A stretch of 40,182 bases of DNA from Candidatus Hydrogenedentota bacterium (GTDB lineage: Bacteria; Hydrogenedentota; Hydrogenedentia; Hydrogenedentales; JAEUWI01): assembly GCA_016182605.1 (NCBI GenBank), contig JACPGE010000114.1:1-40182 (forward strand), given 5' to 3'. Positions 7,297-15,901 of the stretch are shown here, one piece after another. The position numbers and the translations under genes were made by a program. How positions within the stretch are numbered: the stretch's first letter is position 1; each line of letters starts with the position of its first letter. The notes beneath the pieces are model-generated. The model saw nothing but the letters and a program-made list of their open reading frames with translations, made no database searches and was not told the origin of the DNA.

Positions 7297-8514
7297 GTGT
7301 ATCGAACACTTGCGCTCATGATGCTGCTGCAATATGCCGCCCCCGGTTTTGTCATCCCCACGTTGAGCCATTACCTGAAGAACTTCCTGATTTTTGAGCC
7401 GAAGGAGGTGGGTTGGGTGATGGCGATGCCGGCGCTCTTCGGGATACTGGGGCAGCTTGCGCTTTCGCGCCTGGTGGATCGGAAGATATCCGCGGAGCGC
7501 CTGCTTTCGCTGTGTCACGCGATGTCGGGGGTGCTCATGTTCCTGCTCTACACACAGCACGAGTTTGTGCCGTTTCTGTGCATCTACGCGCTGTACGGGT
7601 TCTTTTTTGTGCCGACGTTTGGATTGACGAACACGATTGCCTTTCATCACCTCAACGACGCGCGGGACTTCGGCCGGGTGCGGATGTGGGGGCCGGTGAG
7701 CTGGGTGGTGGTGGGCTGGGCGTTTGGCTTCTTGTGGCTGCGCGCGGGCGACGCGGAACTGACGGCGGCGCGGGTGCCGCAGGCGCTGCTCTTCTCGGCG
7801 ATTACGTCGGTGAGCATTGTGGTTTTCGCGCTGGGTCTGCCGCGGAACCGGCGCGAGACGCCCGGCGTGGTGATGGCGCCGCGATCCTTGAGGACGCTCT
7901 TTTTGCGGCGGGATATGCGTGTGCTCTGTGTGTTGGCGCTGCTGACGACAATCACGCATCAGTTTTACTACTACGGCATGGCGCCGTACCTGAGCCAGAT
8001 CGGCCTGCCCGATGCGTATATGCTGCCGGTGTTGAGCCTGGGGCAGTGCGGCGAGGTGCTGGTGCTGGCGTTGCTGGGGAAGATGATTGCGCGTACGGGA
8101 TTCACCATGGCGCTCACCATCGGGCTGGCGGCGCAGTTGTTCCGGTTTGGGGCGTTTGCTTCGGGCTCGCTGTGCTTAAGTGTCCTGGCGATTCCCTTGC
8201 ATGGGTTGTGCTATGCCTGTTTCTTCAGCGTTGCCTACATCTATCTGGACACGCACTGCGAGCCTGGGAACCGGGGCGGCGCACAGCAATTATTTAACAT
8301 ATTAATAGTTGGATTGGGTAATTTGTTGGGAAGTATCCTTGCCGGGGAGGTGGCGTCGCGCCTGCCGCTTCCCGAAGGCGGGATCGATTATGGCGCGTTC
8401 TGGTGGATAACGGCGGGGGCCTCGGCGGCGCTGCTGGCGATGCTGGCGCTGCTGTTCCGGGAGGAGCCCGGGCGCTCCATTGAGCAGGGCGGGTACCAAT
8501 CTGGAAGGGGCTGA
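7297..8514 (+). CDS. MFS transporter, nucleoside:H+ symporter-like
   Basis: A 405-residue inner-membrane transporter with twelve predicted helices. The pattern QYAAPGFVIPTLSHYL at the start, KEVGWVMAMPALFGILGQ, and the loop SRLVDRKISAERLL match the MFS group related to nucleoside permeases (NupG/XapB type) and the MFS_1_like family. The start is GTG at 7297 with AGGA at 7287-7290. A TACAAT -10-like element lies at 7205-7210. The C-terminal tail after the last helix is short and basic. Substrate is a guess: nucleosides are possible, but closely related planctomycete proteins are mostly uncharacterised. Confidence 0.8.
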   Translation: MYRTLALMMLLQYAAPGFVIPTLSHYLKNFLIFEPKEVGWVMAMPALFGILGQLALSRLVDRKISAERLLSLCHAMSGVLMFLLYTQHEFVPFLCIYALYGFFFVPTFGLTNTIAFHHLNDARDFGRVRMWGPVSWVVVGWAFGFLWLRAGDAELTAARVPQALLFSAITSVSIVVFALGLPRNRRETPGVVMAPRSLRTLFLRRDMRVLCVLALLTTITHQFYYYGMAPYLSQIGLPDAYMLPVLSLGQCGEVLVLALLGKMIARTGFTMALTIGLAAQLFRFGAFASGSLCLSVLAIPLHGLCYACFFSVAYIYLDTHCEPGNRGGAQQLFNILIVGLGNLLGSILAGEVASRLPLPEGGIDYGAFWWITAGASAALLAMLALLFREEPGRSIEQGGYQSGRG

Positions 8515-8633
8515 AGAGGCCGTGGTATCATCGGGTTGTGCTCTTGGGTGCGGAAAGTTCCGGATTCCCAGGGGCGGCACGGGTTCTGCGCCGAGATGGG
8601 AACTCCGAACGGAAGAGTGGGAGTTGTGCATCC

Positions 8634-9119
8634 TTGACTACGCAGCATGATCGGATAACGCGCTTGTCGCGGAGCCGTCTCTTTCGAGGGATGAGCCCGG
8701 ATGAATTGAATGCATTGATGGAGCGCGGGACCATACTGCATATTCCGAAGGGGGACACGATTTGTTCGGAAGGGGAGCCGGGCAGTTATGTATTTGTGAT
8801 CCTGCACGGATCGGTATCCATTTACCGCAAATCGAAGATGATTGCCAAGTGCAAGGATTACGACGCGTTTGGAGAGATGTCGGTGTTGAACGGCCGCCCG
8901 CGATCGGCGACGGCGAAGGCGACGACGCAGGTGGAGCTTCTGGCGCTGGATGAGATGGAGGTGAACAAGATCCTGGGATCGGAGATCGCGGTGCGGTTTC
9001 TCCTGAATATCATTCAGGTGTTGAGCGAGCGGCTGGAAGTGGGCAACACTTGGATTGCGACGAGCCTGGAGTCGATGCGGCGTCCCCGGGTATCCGCGGA
9101 TGAAGCCGAGGCCGAGTAG
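8634..9119 (+). CDS. Cyclic nucleotide-binding domain protein
   Basis: About 162 residues from a TTG start at 8634 (GGAG at 8620-8623); the frame is open back to 8538. It is essentially one CAP-type cyclic-nucleotide-binding domain: LFRGMSPDELNALMERG at the start, GEPGSYVFVILHGSVSIYR, and the phosphate-binding cassette FGEMSVLNGRPRSATA with the conserved Glu and Arg that contact cNMP. No helix-turn-helix follows; the protein ends shortly after an amphipathic helix, so it is a stand-alone sensor rather than a Crp-type transcription factor. It could bind cAMP or cGMP and act through protein contacts. TATCAT at 8526-8531 may be its -10 element. Confidence 0.8.
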   Translation: MTTQHDRITRLSRSRLFRGMSPDELNALMERGTILHIPKGDTICSEGEPGSYVFVILHGSVSIYRKSKMIAKCKDYDAFGEMSVLNGRPRSATAKATTQVELLALDEMEVNKILGSEIAVRFLLNIIQVLSERLEVGNTWIATSLESMRRPRVSADEAEAE

Positions 9120-9150
9120 GGGCGGGAACGCGCGCTGGGGGCCGGGGGCG

Positions 9151-11007
9151 TCATGCCGAATCGCCTGCCGGCGCGAGGACGCGGTTCACATGGCGGACGA
9201 GTTCCTGGGGCGTATACGGCTTGGGGAGATAGGGGGCTTCGGGGGCAATGGGCATGCGCTGGTATACGGTGTTGTGGCTGTATCCGCTGGACAGCACAAT
9301 CAACGCGCGTGGATTCATCGCGCGGATGTGATTGTAGGCTTCGAGCCCGGAAACAAAGGGCATGGTGACGTCCAGAATCGTCAGCGCGATCTCTTGCTGA
9401 TAGCTTTCAAAGACACGAATCGCTTCTTCGCCGTCGCTGGCCAGGTACACGCGGTGTCCATGTTTCTCGAGGGTGCGTTTCGCGATGAATCGGATGGTCG
9501 GCTCGTCGTCGACGAAGAGTATGGTGACGGGAGCAGCCTCGGGCGCGGCCGATTCGCGATCCAGACCCAGCTCTGTGGTCTCCACGGCGCCCAATGGAAA
9601 GAGCAGGCGGATAGAGGCGCCCTTGTCCGGCGCGCTTTCGACCAGAACCGCGCCGCCATGCCCGCGCATGATGCCTGAGACCGCGGCGAGGCCGAGACCG
9701 CGCCCGGTGAACTTGGTGGTGAAGAACGGATTGAAGAGGTTTGCGCGCGTTTCATCGGACATGCCTGCGCCGTTGTCCCAGACTTCCAGCCACGCACATT
9801 CGCCGCCACCGAAGCTGTGTTCAAAGGGTGTGCCGGCGAAGGGTTCGCGAGAGTAGGCCCCCGTGCCCGTGCGGATGCCAATCCTGCCATTGGGGTGGGC
9901 AATGGATTCGGCGGCATTAATCACGAGGTGTTGGAGCGCCTGGGTCACTTGTCCCGGGTCCGCAAGAATGGAGAGGGCGCCGCCGCCGTACTCGTATTCG
10001 GGGTGAAGCCCTTTGGGAATCCACTCCTCGATCCTGTGGCGCAGGCCGTGGATCATATTGCGCAAGACGACGCGCCGGATTTCGAACTGGCCCTGCCCGG
10101 AATAGGCGAGCATTTGCTGGGTGAGATGCGCCGCCCGGTCCGCGGCCCGGATGATTTCCGTGAGCATGTCTTGTTGCTGGGACTCGTTGGGGAGTTGTTC
10201 CCGAAGGAGCGTGGCATAGCCGAGAATGCCCACAAGAATATTGTTGTAATCGTGGGCGATGCCTCCGGTGAGCATGGCGATGCTCTCGATGCGCTTTGCG
10301 GCGGCCACCTGTTTTTCGAGCAGGCGCTGTTCCTCCATCATCTTTTTGCGCTGCGTAATGTCCTGAACGGTGCCTTCCAGTTCGACGATCGTTCCGGCTT
10401 CGTTTTTCACTGGCACGATGAAGCTGTGGTGCGCCATCGCGTGGCCATCGGGCAGCAGGACATTCAATTCCAATTCGAACTGCTGGCCAAGTTCAATGGC
10501 GCGGCCGACGCAGTCTTGCAGATGTGCGGAGTCAGCGGGCGCATAGTAGGACATGTTCTCTTCGTAGCCTGGAACGCTGAGGCGCTTGTCGCGATGGAAC
10601 AGGCGGAAAACTTCGTCGGACCAGGTTATCTGCCGGCTGGCAACGTCGAAAGACCAATGGCCGATATGTCCGAGGGTCTGGGTTTGATTCCACTTCCGCT
10701 CTTGCTCTTCGAGCCTGCGGTTGGCCAGGGCGAGGCTGTTGAAATAGGGATGGATGGCGCCGATGCCAAGGAGGAGAAAGATGGAGATCAGCAGGGCAAT
10801 ACATTCCGTGATGAGCGAGGGTTGCACGTTGCCCAGCACGGCAAACTCGTAAAGGGTGGTAAAGCGGCGCACCGACATGAGTACAATGGCCACGGCGATC
10901 AAGAGCCAAGCCGTCTTCTCGCCGGTTTTGCGGACCAGACGCACGAGAAGCAGTGCTGCGAGAAGCTGCAAGACAAGAGAAACGATGAGGACGGATCCTA
11001 CAAGCAT
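9151..11007 (-). CDS. Hybrid histidine kinase with PAS and receiver domains
   Basis: A 618-residue membrane-bound hybrid sensor kinase. Three hydrophobic segments span about residues 2-22, 32-47 and 65-85. A PAS/PAC domain follows (about 110-220, closing with EGTVQDITQR), then the dimerisation/H-box GGIAHDYNNIL with His252, a HATPase domain (HLVINAAESI, VWDNGAGMS, FNPFFTTKFTGRGLGLAA) and a C-terminal receiver starting VTILFVDDEP with phospho-acceptor Asp546 (LDVTMP). Kinases of this DYNN/DFNN H-box type often lack a cognate DNA-binding regulator. GGGAG lies seven bases before the ATG. The input signal is unknown. It is convergent with the cyclic-nucleotide-binding gene. Confidence 0.92.
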   Translation of the reverse strand: MLVGSVLIVSLVLQLLAALLLVRLVRKTGEKTAWLLIAVAIVLMSVRRFTTLYEFAVLGNVQPSLITECIALLISIFLLLGIGAIHPYFNSLALANRRLEEQERKWNQTQTLGHIGHWSFDVASRQITWSDEVFRLFHRDKRLSVPGYEENMSYYAPADSAHLQDCVGRAIELGQQFELELNVLLPDGHAMAHHSFIVPVKNEAGTIVELEGTVQDITQRKKMMEEQRLLEKQVAAAKRIESIAMLTGGIAHDYNNILVGILGYATLLREQLPNESQQQDMLTEIIRAADRAAHLTQQMLAYSGQGQFEIRRVVLRNMIHGLRHRIEEWIPKGLHPEYEYGGGALSILADPGQVTQALQHLVINAAESIAHPNGRIGIRTGTGAYSREPFAGTPFEHSFGGGECAWLEVWDNGAGMSDETRANLFNPFFTTKFTGRGLGLAAVSGIMRGHGGAVLVESAPDKGASIRLLFPLGAVETTELGLDRESAAPEAAPVTILFVDDEPTIRFIAKRTLEKHGHRVYLASDGEEAIRVFESYQQEIALTILDVTMPFVSGLEAYNHIRAMNPRALIVLSSGYSHNTVYQRMPIAPEAPYLPKPYTPQELVRHVNRVLAPAGDSA

Positions 11008-11602
11008 CCGCGTGCTCCCGGGATTTGGTCAATGCGGCGGCACTGGGCTTGCGCGGAAACGCCCGGCCCAGGCGCTCATGATAACGGAGATTCTCCAAAA
11101 ATACTACAGGAACGAAAACGGGGGGAATCCGTGCTGCAACCTGGCAGCTTCCCCCATTTTTTCGCGGAAGCTGGAGGCGCCGGCAAGACAAATTGCTTGA
11201 GAACAATACCTTGCGACGCGCCGGCGGCTGGATGTGCGCGACCGTGCAGCGCATGCCTGGCTGCGGTTCGGGCGGCGGAAACCCAGACCTGCACGCCCGG
11301 CCACAATGCACAAACAGGTCCCTGCGTCAGCCGCAGGACTCCCCGCGCCTTGGCGCCTTTGCGTGAGATCCTCCTGATAAATTTGGTTGCGGCACCGCCG
11401 CGTCAGGGTCTTCGAGAGGAATAATCACTGCCATCGGGAGCCCTCCCCCTGTGGTGTATACTGAAATGCGATCGACGCCTTGCCAGAGATGAAGACAACG
11501 TCCCGCACGCACTGAGAACAAAGCCGCCGTGGAATCCGGGATCGCAGCCCGCCGTTGCGGCACGTACCCCGAACCCAACCCTATGGAACGGAACCGCCCA
11601 GC
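11008..11602. other. Divergent intergenic region with repeat and hairpin
   Basis: No gene is supported. The region holds a strong hairpin (11121-11155) and, at about 11323-11374, a block whose reverse complement contains TCTCACGCAAAGGCGCC. That phrase is familiar from interspersed repeats in many environmental genomes. TATACT at 11457-11462 is a likely -10 element for the glycosyltransferase gene, about 140 bases upstream of its start. Confidence 0.5.
11121..11160 (+). terminator. Bulged GC-rich hairpin followed by T-run
   Basis: GGGGGAA (11121-11127) pairs with TTCCCCC (11149-11155). Inside, GCTGC (11133-11137) pairs with GCAGC (11144-11148) around a six-base loop, leaving a five-base bulge. 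A TTTTTT run follows (11157-11162). It looks like an intrinsic terminator on the plus strand, yet no plus-strand gene lies just upstream. It may end an unseen small RNA, or act in the 5' leader of the kinase gene on the other strand. Confidence 0.45.
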
Positions 11603-12937
11603 ATGCCAGAACCCCGCCTGAGTGTGTACCTGATTGTAAAGAATGAAGCGGACTGCCTGCTGGATTGCCTGGAGAGTGTGGCCAGTGTGGCGGACGAGAT
11701 TCTGGTGGCGGATACCGGATCCACGGACAATACAGCGCGGATCGCGGAGGCGTTTGGCGCGCGCGTGATCCGCATACCGTGGACAGACGATTTTGCCGCG
11801 GCCCGCAACAGCGCGATTGCACTGCTTCAGGGGGCGTGGATTCTGCATATGGACGCGGACGAGGTGCTCGATGCGGAATCGGCCGCCACGATACGGCGGA
11901 TTGTTGACGATTCCGATTATCCGGCAGATGCCGTGGAGGTCGTGCTTGCCAACTATTCCAACGACCCACGCGCGTGGCGCTGGGTGGCCGCGCCCGCGGG
12001 CAGCGCGTACCGGCGCGGCTATGCGGGCTATTTGCCGGTGCCCTTGCTCCGCTTGTTCAGAAACCGCCTCGGCTACGCGTACCGGGAGGCGGTGCATGAG
12101 AACATAACGGCGAGCGTGCGGGAATTGGGGGGGCGGATTGCCACCGAGGACTTGTTGATCCACCATTATGGGTATGAACCGGACGCGGAGAAGCGGGCGC
12201 GGAAGGCGGATACCTACCTTGCGCTTGCGCGGGGCAAGTGCGCGTCGGAGCCGGGATCGGCGAAGGCCTGGTCCGATCGCGCGGAGCAGGCGCTTGCGTG
12301 TGGAGAGGCGCAAGAGGCCGAGGCGGCGGCGCGGCGTGCGCTGGAGTTGGATTGTGGGCATCTCGGTGCGGGCACGACGCTGGCCAACCTGTTGTTGAAT
12401 CGCGGCGATTTGGATGAAGCCCGTGCCGTATTGGAGAGATTCCGATCGGAAGAGGGCTTGATTCCGCATGTGGAGACGGCGCTGGGCGCGATCGATTATC
12501 ACCAGGGCCGTACCGATGCGGCACTGGCACGGCTGCGGCAGGTGGTACTGCGCGCCCCGCATGCCGTGCTTGCCCGGGGCTATCTTGCCCGGGTCTACGA
12601 TATTCAGGGCGATGCCCGCCACGCGGAGCGCGAACTGGCCCTTGCGGTGGATCTTGCTCCAGGCCTGGCCGAGTTTGAGGGACGCTTGCGGGCGTTGCGG
12701 TTGCGGGTGGAAGGGGAGGCTGCGTTTCAGGCGGGGCTGCTTAACGAGGCGCTGGAGATGCTGGTGGAAGCGTTGCGCCTGGATGCGGACGATCCCATCA
12801 CGCAAAATGATATTGGGGTGGTGCTTGCCGCGCTGGGCGAGGCGGAGAAGGCGCGGGAGAGCTTCGTGCGCGCGCTGAAGCTGGCGCCGGGCTTCGCGGA
12901 TGCGGAGGCCAATCTTCGTGCGATAGGTCAGGCGTGA
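11603..12937 (+). CDS. Family 2 glycosyltransferase with TPR-like C-terminus
   Basis: A 444-residue cytosolic protein. Residues 1-225 are a GT-A fold glycosyltransferase of family 2: LSVYLIVKNEADCLLDCLES, ADTGSTDNT, and the metal/nucleotide-binding DxD at Asp84-Ala-Asp86 in LHMDADEVLDAES. The rest (about 230-444) is Ala/Leu/Glu-rich with repeating helical pairs (for example EAEAAARRALELD, EKARESFVRALKLAPGFADA), typical of tetratricopeptide repeats. This GT2-TPR layout is known from bacterial S- or O-glycosyltransferases and surface-glycan enzymes. The start at 11603 is chosen because family similarity begins there; the frame is open to 11555. It is convergent with the response regulator gene. 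Confidence 0.88.
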   Translation: MPEPRLSVYLIVKNEADCLLDCLESVASVADEILVADTGSTDNTARIAEAFGARVIRIPWTDDFAAARNSAIALLQGAWILHMDADEVLDAESAATIRRIVDDSDYPADAVEVVLANYSNDPRAWRWVAAPAGSAYRRGYAGYLPVPLLRLFRNRLGYAYREAVHENITASVRELGGRIATEDLLIHHYGYEPDAEKRARKADTYLALARGKCASEPGSAKAWSDRAEQALACGEAQEAEAAARRALELDCGHLGAGTTLANLLLNRGDLDEARAVLERFRSEEGLIPHVETALGAIDYHQGRTDAALARLRQVVLRAPHAVLARGYLARVYDIQGDARHAERELALAVDLAPGLAEFEGRLRALRLRVEGEAAFQAGLLNEALEMLVEALRLDADDPITQNDIGVVLAALGEAEKARESFVRALKLAPGFADAEANLRAIGQA

Positions 12938-12958
12938 TGACAAGGGGGAGAGGTTGAA

Positions 12959-13591
12959 TCAGGCGGGGTCCCGCGGGCGCGGGTCGGGGTAGAGCAGGGC
13001 TTCGCATGCGGGGCAGATGGCGTGGGAGAATTCGGCCTGAGAGCGTTCGGAGATGTAATGCTCAATGCTGTTCCAGTAGCCCGTGTCATCCCGGACGCGT
13101 TTGCAGACAGCGCAGATGGGGAGCAGGCCCTTGAGTTCCGAGACTTCCGCGAGGGCGGCTTCGAGCTGCTCGATGGTACGTGCCTGGGCCATTTTGAGGA
13201 AGTGGTGGCTGAGGTGCACGTTGATGCGCGCCAAAACCTCTTCCTTCTGATAGGGCTTGGTAATGTAGTCGACCGCGCCCAGGGCAAAAGCGTGGACTTT
13301 GTCGAAGGTCTCGGTGTTGGCGCTGACGAAGAGGGTGGGTATGGATTCCAGCGCGGGAATACACTTCAGCCGGGAGTAGAGTTCGAAGCCGCTCATCTCC
13401 GGCATCGTGATATCGAGGAGGATGAGATCGGGCGAGGCGGATTCGGCGAATTCGAGGGCGGTGAGCGCCGAATTGAACGAGATAGGCGTATGGCCGTGGT
13501 TGCTTACGATGAGTTGCAGCAACCTCAGGTCGGCCGGGCTGTCATCCACCAGGAGAATCCGGCCCGTCTGGGCAGTTTCTGAAGTTTCCAT
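12959..13591 (-). CDS. Response regulator with C-terminal Cys4 motif
   Basis: A 210-residue soluble protein. Residues 10-130 are a receiver domain: DD at 16-17, phospho-acceptor Asp60 (LILLDITMPEMSG) and Lys112 (ITKPY). A short helical linker (about 135-155) leads to a cysteine motif: Cys160-x2-Cys163 in LLPICAVCKRVRDDTGYW and Cys193-x2-Cys196 in HAICPACEALLYP. This tail recurs in receiver and PAS-containing signalling proteins of Deltaproteobacteria and relatives and probably binds a metal. No DNA-binding or enzymatic domain is present. The start at 13591 has GGGAG eight bases upstream, better than the longer frame from 13648. It may serve one of the hybrid kinases in the window. Confidence 0.85.
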   Translation of the reverse strand: METSETAQTGRILLVDDSPADLRLLQLIVSNHGHTPISFNSALTALEFAESASPDLILLDITMPEMSGFELYSRLKCIPALESIPTLFVSANTETFDKVHAFALGAVDYITKPYQKEEVLARINVHLSHHFLKMAQARTIEQLEAALAEVSELKGLLPICAVCKRVRDDTGYWNSIEHYISERSQAEFSHAICPACEALLYPDPRPRDPA

Positions 13592-13667
13592 AGGTTCCGC
13601 TCCCATTGTGTCACGAATGACTGTTTTCGTCCAGTTTTTTACAGCCAACGATTTTCGAGGGGGCGTG

Positions 13668-15719
13668 CTACCAGAAAATATTCCCCGGGCGGGTGGGCGC
13701 GTCGATGCGTTCCAGCGTCTTGGCGAATGCCTGTTCGCGGGTATCCCGGTTCGTGGCGGCCAAGGCCTGATCCAGGAGGGGGATCAGGGAATCCAGGCTG
13801 CGCAGCGAGTTGTCCAGCTTGAAAAAGCCGGGATTGCGAACGCCGAAAAGGCGATCGGCCTCCTCCCCGCAGACGCGCGCCTCCTCGCGCAGCAGCTTCA
13901 TGTCTTCGGTTTCCTTATAGGTTGCGAGAGCGTTACGCGCGGATTGAAGGGCGCCGTATGCGCCTGTGTCGCGGGCGGCACAGACGAGGCGTCGCACTTC
14001 ATTTTCGATGTTCCGTTCCTGGCGCAGCTTGAGCTGGTTGTATTTGTCGAGGGCGGCCTTTTCCATGTGGAGGAGCCAGCGGTAGTTGTTGTTGCGGAAG
14101 TGGGGGGGCATTTTCCAGCCGGCGTCTTTCACGAGGCCGTAGTAGCGGTCGATGCCTGGGTTGGTGTCGAGGGGGGATTCCAGGCTGGACTCCAATTGCA
14201 GGAGCGCTTCGGCCATGAGTGGGGCGGCCTCTTCGCCGAAGTAGAGCGTGCCGTACTCGGAGAGGAGATCGTCGAGACTGCGCTGGGGATTCCAGAGCAT
14301 GCGGTTCCAGAGGTATTGGTGGAACTCGTCGTGGTGCCCTTCGGAGTAGATGATGTCGCCTTCGGAGAAAGGCATGATGGCGTGGAAGATGTCGTAGAAG
14401 GCTTTGGGGCGCGCGTGAAAGGTGCGGCGTCCGTAGGCTTTCACCACGTTGGGCTCGGGGTGGGCCACTTCGTATTGGGCGCTGATCCAGTGGGTGATGT
14501 CGGAGTAGTGGACGATGTACTGCTGTTTGGGGAGGGCGCGCAGGGTTTCCGCAAGGTAGCGGTTGACCCAGCCGTGGGCGGGGTACTGGAGGAGATCTTC
14601 GCGCTGTTCGTCGCGGAAGTAATCGGAGAGGGCGTTGCTGCCGGGGCCGTAGGCGAGGCCCGTGAGCCAGGGGCGCGGTGCGGCGTTGAGGTAGTCGAAG
14701 ATGGCGGCATCGCCGTCGTTGGAGAGGTCTTGGTTGGCGATGAGGACGACGGTGTTGGGGTGGGACTTGAGCCAGATCTTGGCGACGTCTTCACAGAGGT
14801 GGACGAAGGTCTTTCCCCAGGGGGCGCAGCGTTCGTCGCGGCAGCCGCCGGGGTCGCCGGCATACATGCGGAAAATGTCGTGCTGGGCGCGGGCGGGAAA
14901 GTCGGCTTCCCATTGCGCCATGACGGCGGCACGCGCCTCGGGGATGGAGGGGCAGACCCAGTCTTTGCCTTCCCAGCCTTCGAGGCCGCCGGCGCGCCAG
15001 TCTTCGGGGAATGCAGCGGCGTGCTGGTTGGGGCGGGCATCGGTGATGCTCATGCAGCCGAAGGCCTTGACCCGATCGTGGAAGGCGCCGCCTTCGCGGC
15101 CCGTGTAGAAGCAGTTGGCGCCGGCGAGAGCGTAGTCGAGGAAGTCCTCGGCATTTTCGGCCTCGGTCCAGGCGCGTGCGCCGGTGATTTTGCGCATGGT
15201 GCCGCCCTGGTTGGTGGAGAAGCCGCGATAGCGATAGGCGGGCGCGGACTGGAGGTCGAGGTTGGGGATGCGGAGGGCGTCTGGATCGTGGCGGAGCTGG
15301 CGCAGCAGCTCGCCCGCGCCGTAGAGCAGGCCGCGGGCGCCGGCGCCGGCAATGAGGAGGGCCTGGCCTTTTTTGTGGGTGAAGGACTTGAGGGTGAAGC
15401 CTTCGGCAAAGGTTTGGGTCTTCGTGCCGGGGAGGTTGAACCCGGTGGACTGGGCGAGTTCGGCGATCTTGCCGGCGGTGGCGGGGAGATGGAGGAGGAT
15501 GAGGAGGCCGGTGTCCCATTCGGGCGTGCCGCTGGTGTGGACCGTGATGGGGCTGCGCCGGGTGAGGCGTTGTTGGAGGACTTCGGCGACGGGGGTGGTG
15601 GTGGCGTCGTGGGCGATGTGGAGGGTGGTGACGCGCGCGGGCCCGGGGGACTGGGCGAAGGTGATGGGCGCGCAGCAGAGAAGAGCGAGGGTGACGAGGA
15701 AGTGGCGTGCGTGTGGCAT
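13668..15719 (-). CDS. Secreted glycoside-hydrolase-like protein
   Basis: A 683-residue exported protein with an N-terminal signal peptide (residues 1-22, cleavage after TFA). Residues about 30-160 look like the non-catalytic N-domain shared by GH20 hexosaminidases and GH67 glucuronidases (LLIAGAGARGLLYGAGELLRQL is typical). Then APAYRYRGFSTNQ starts a likely TIM barrel (about 165-480), and a helical C-terminal region follows (about 500-680). Acidic residues in the barrel could be catalytic, but I cannot assign the pair. It probably acts in the periplasm or outside on a polysaccharide. GGAG lies before the ATG. The gene stands alone on its strand, with the regulator gene 76 bases downstream. 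Confidence 0.65.
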   Translation of the reverse strand: MPHARHFLVTLALLCCAPITFAQSPGPARVTTLHIAHDATTTPVAEVLQQRLTRRSPITVHTSGTPEWDTGLLILLHLPATAGKIAELAQSTGFNLPGTKTQTFAEGFTLKSFTHKKGQALLIAGAGARGLLYGAGELLRQLRHDPDALRIPNLDLQSAPAYRYRGFSTNQGGTMRKITGARAWTEAENAEDFLDYALAGANCFYTGREGGAFHDRVKAFGCMSITDARPNQHAAAFPEDWRAGGLEGWEGKDWVCPSIPEARAAVMAQWEADFPARAQHDIFRMYAGDPGGCRDERCAPWGKTFVHLCEDVAKIWLKSHPNTVVLIANQDLSNDGDAAIFDYLNAAPRPWLTGLAYGPGSNALSDYFRDEQREDLLQYPAHGWVNRYLAETLRALPKQQYIVHYSDITHWISAQYEVAHPEPNVVKAYGRRTFHARPKAFYDIFHAIMPFSEGDIIYSEGHHDEFHQYLWNRMLWNPQRSLDDLLSEYGTLYFGEEAAPLMAEALLQLESSLESPLDTNPGIDRYYGLVKDAGWKMPPHFRNNNYRWLLHMEKAALDKYNQLKLRQERNIENEVRRLVCAARDTGAYGALQSARNALATYKETEDMKLLREEARVCGEEADRLFGVRNPGFFKLDNSLRSLDSLIPLLDQALAATNRDTREQAFAKTLERIDAPTRPGNIFW

Positions 15720-15738
15720 GGGACTCTCCGGATTGAGG

Positions 15739-15777
15739 CGCGTGTGGGTGCGTGTGGTGCGCGTGGGTGCGTGGTGG
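15739..15777. repeat. GT-rich short repeats
   Basis: About 40 bases made of imperfect tandem units GTGGGTGCGT / GTGGTGCGC lie upstream of the glycosidase-like gene. They mark the last strongly G-rich stretch before the plus-strand composition switches to C-rich at about 15,860. Confidence 0.45.
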
Positions 15778-15901
15778 TATTTAGCCAGAGTGGTGCGGGG
15801 GGATCAAGTGGGCGCGGGGGGGGGGATGTTGGGGTGGGGGGGATTGCCGTGAGGGGCGCTCACCCCACCATCCAGTCCCAACACACACGGCCATCATAAG
15901 C

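Noticed and set aside
6277-7959. Minus-strand open frame of 560 codons
   Set aside because: Shadow of the aldo/keto reductase and MFS genes; Pro/Arg/Ala-rich translation typical of antisense GC-rich DNA.
9817-11424. Plus-strand open frame of 535 codons
   Set aside because: Antisense to the hybrid kinase, whose H-box, HATPase and receiver motifs are unambiguous.
13407-15899. Plus-strand open frame of 830 codons
   Set aside because: Antisense to the glycosidase-like gene, which has a signal peptide and a recognisable domain start; the plus-strand product is Gly/Val/Glu-rich without domains.
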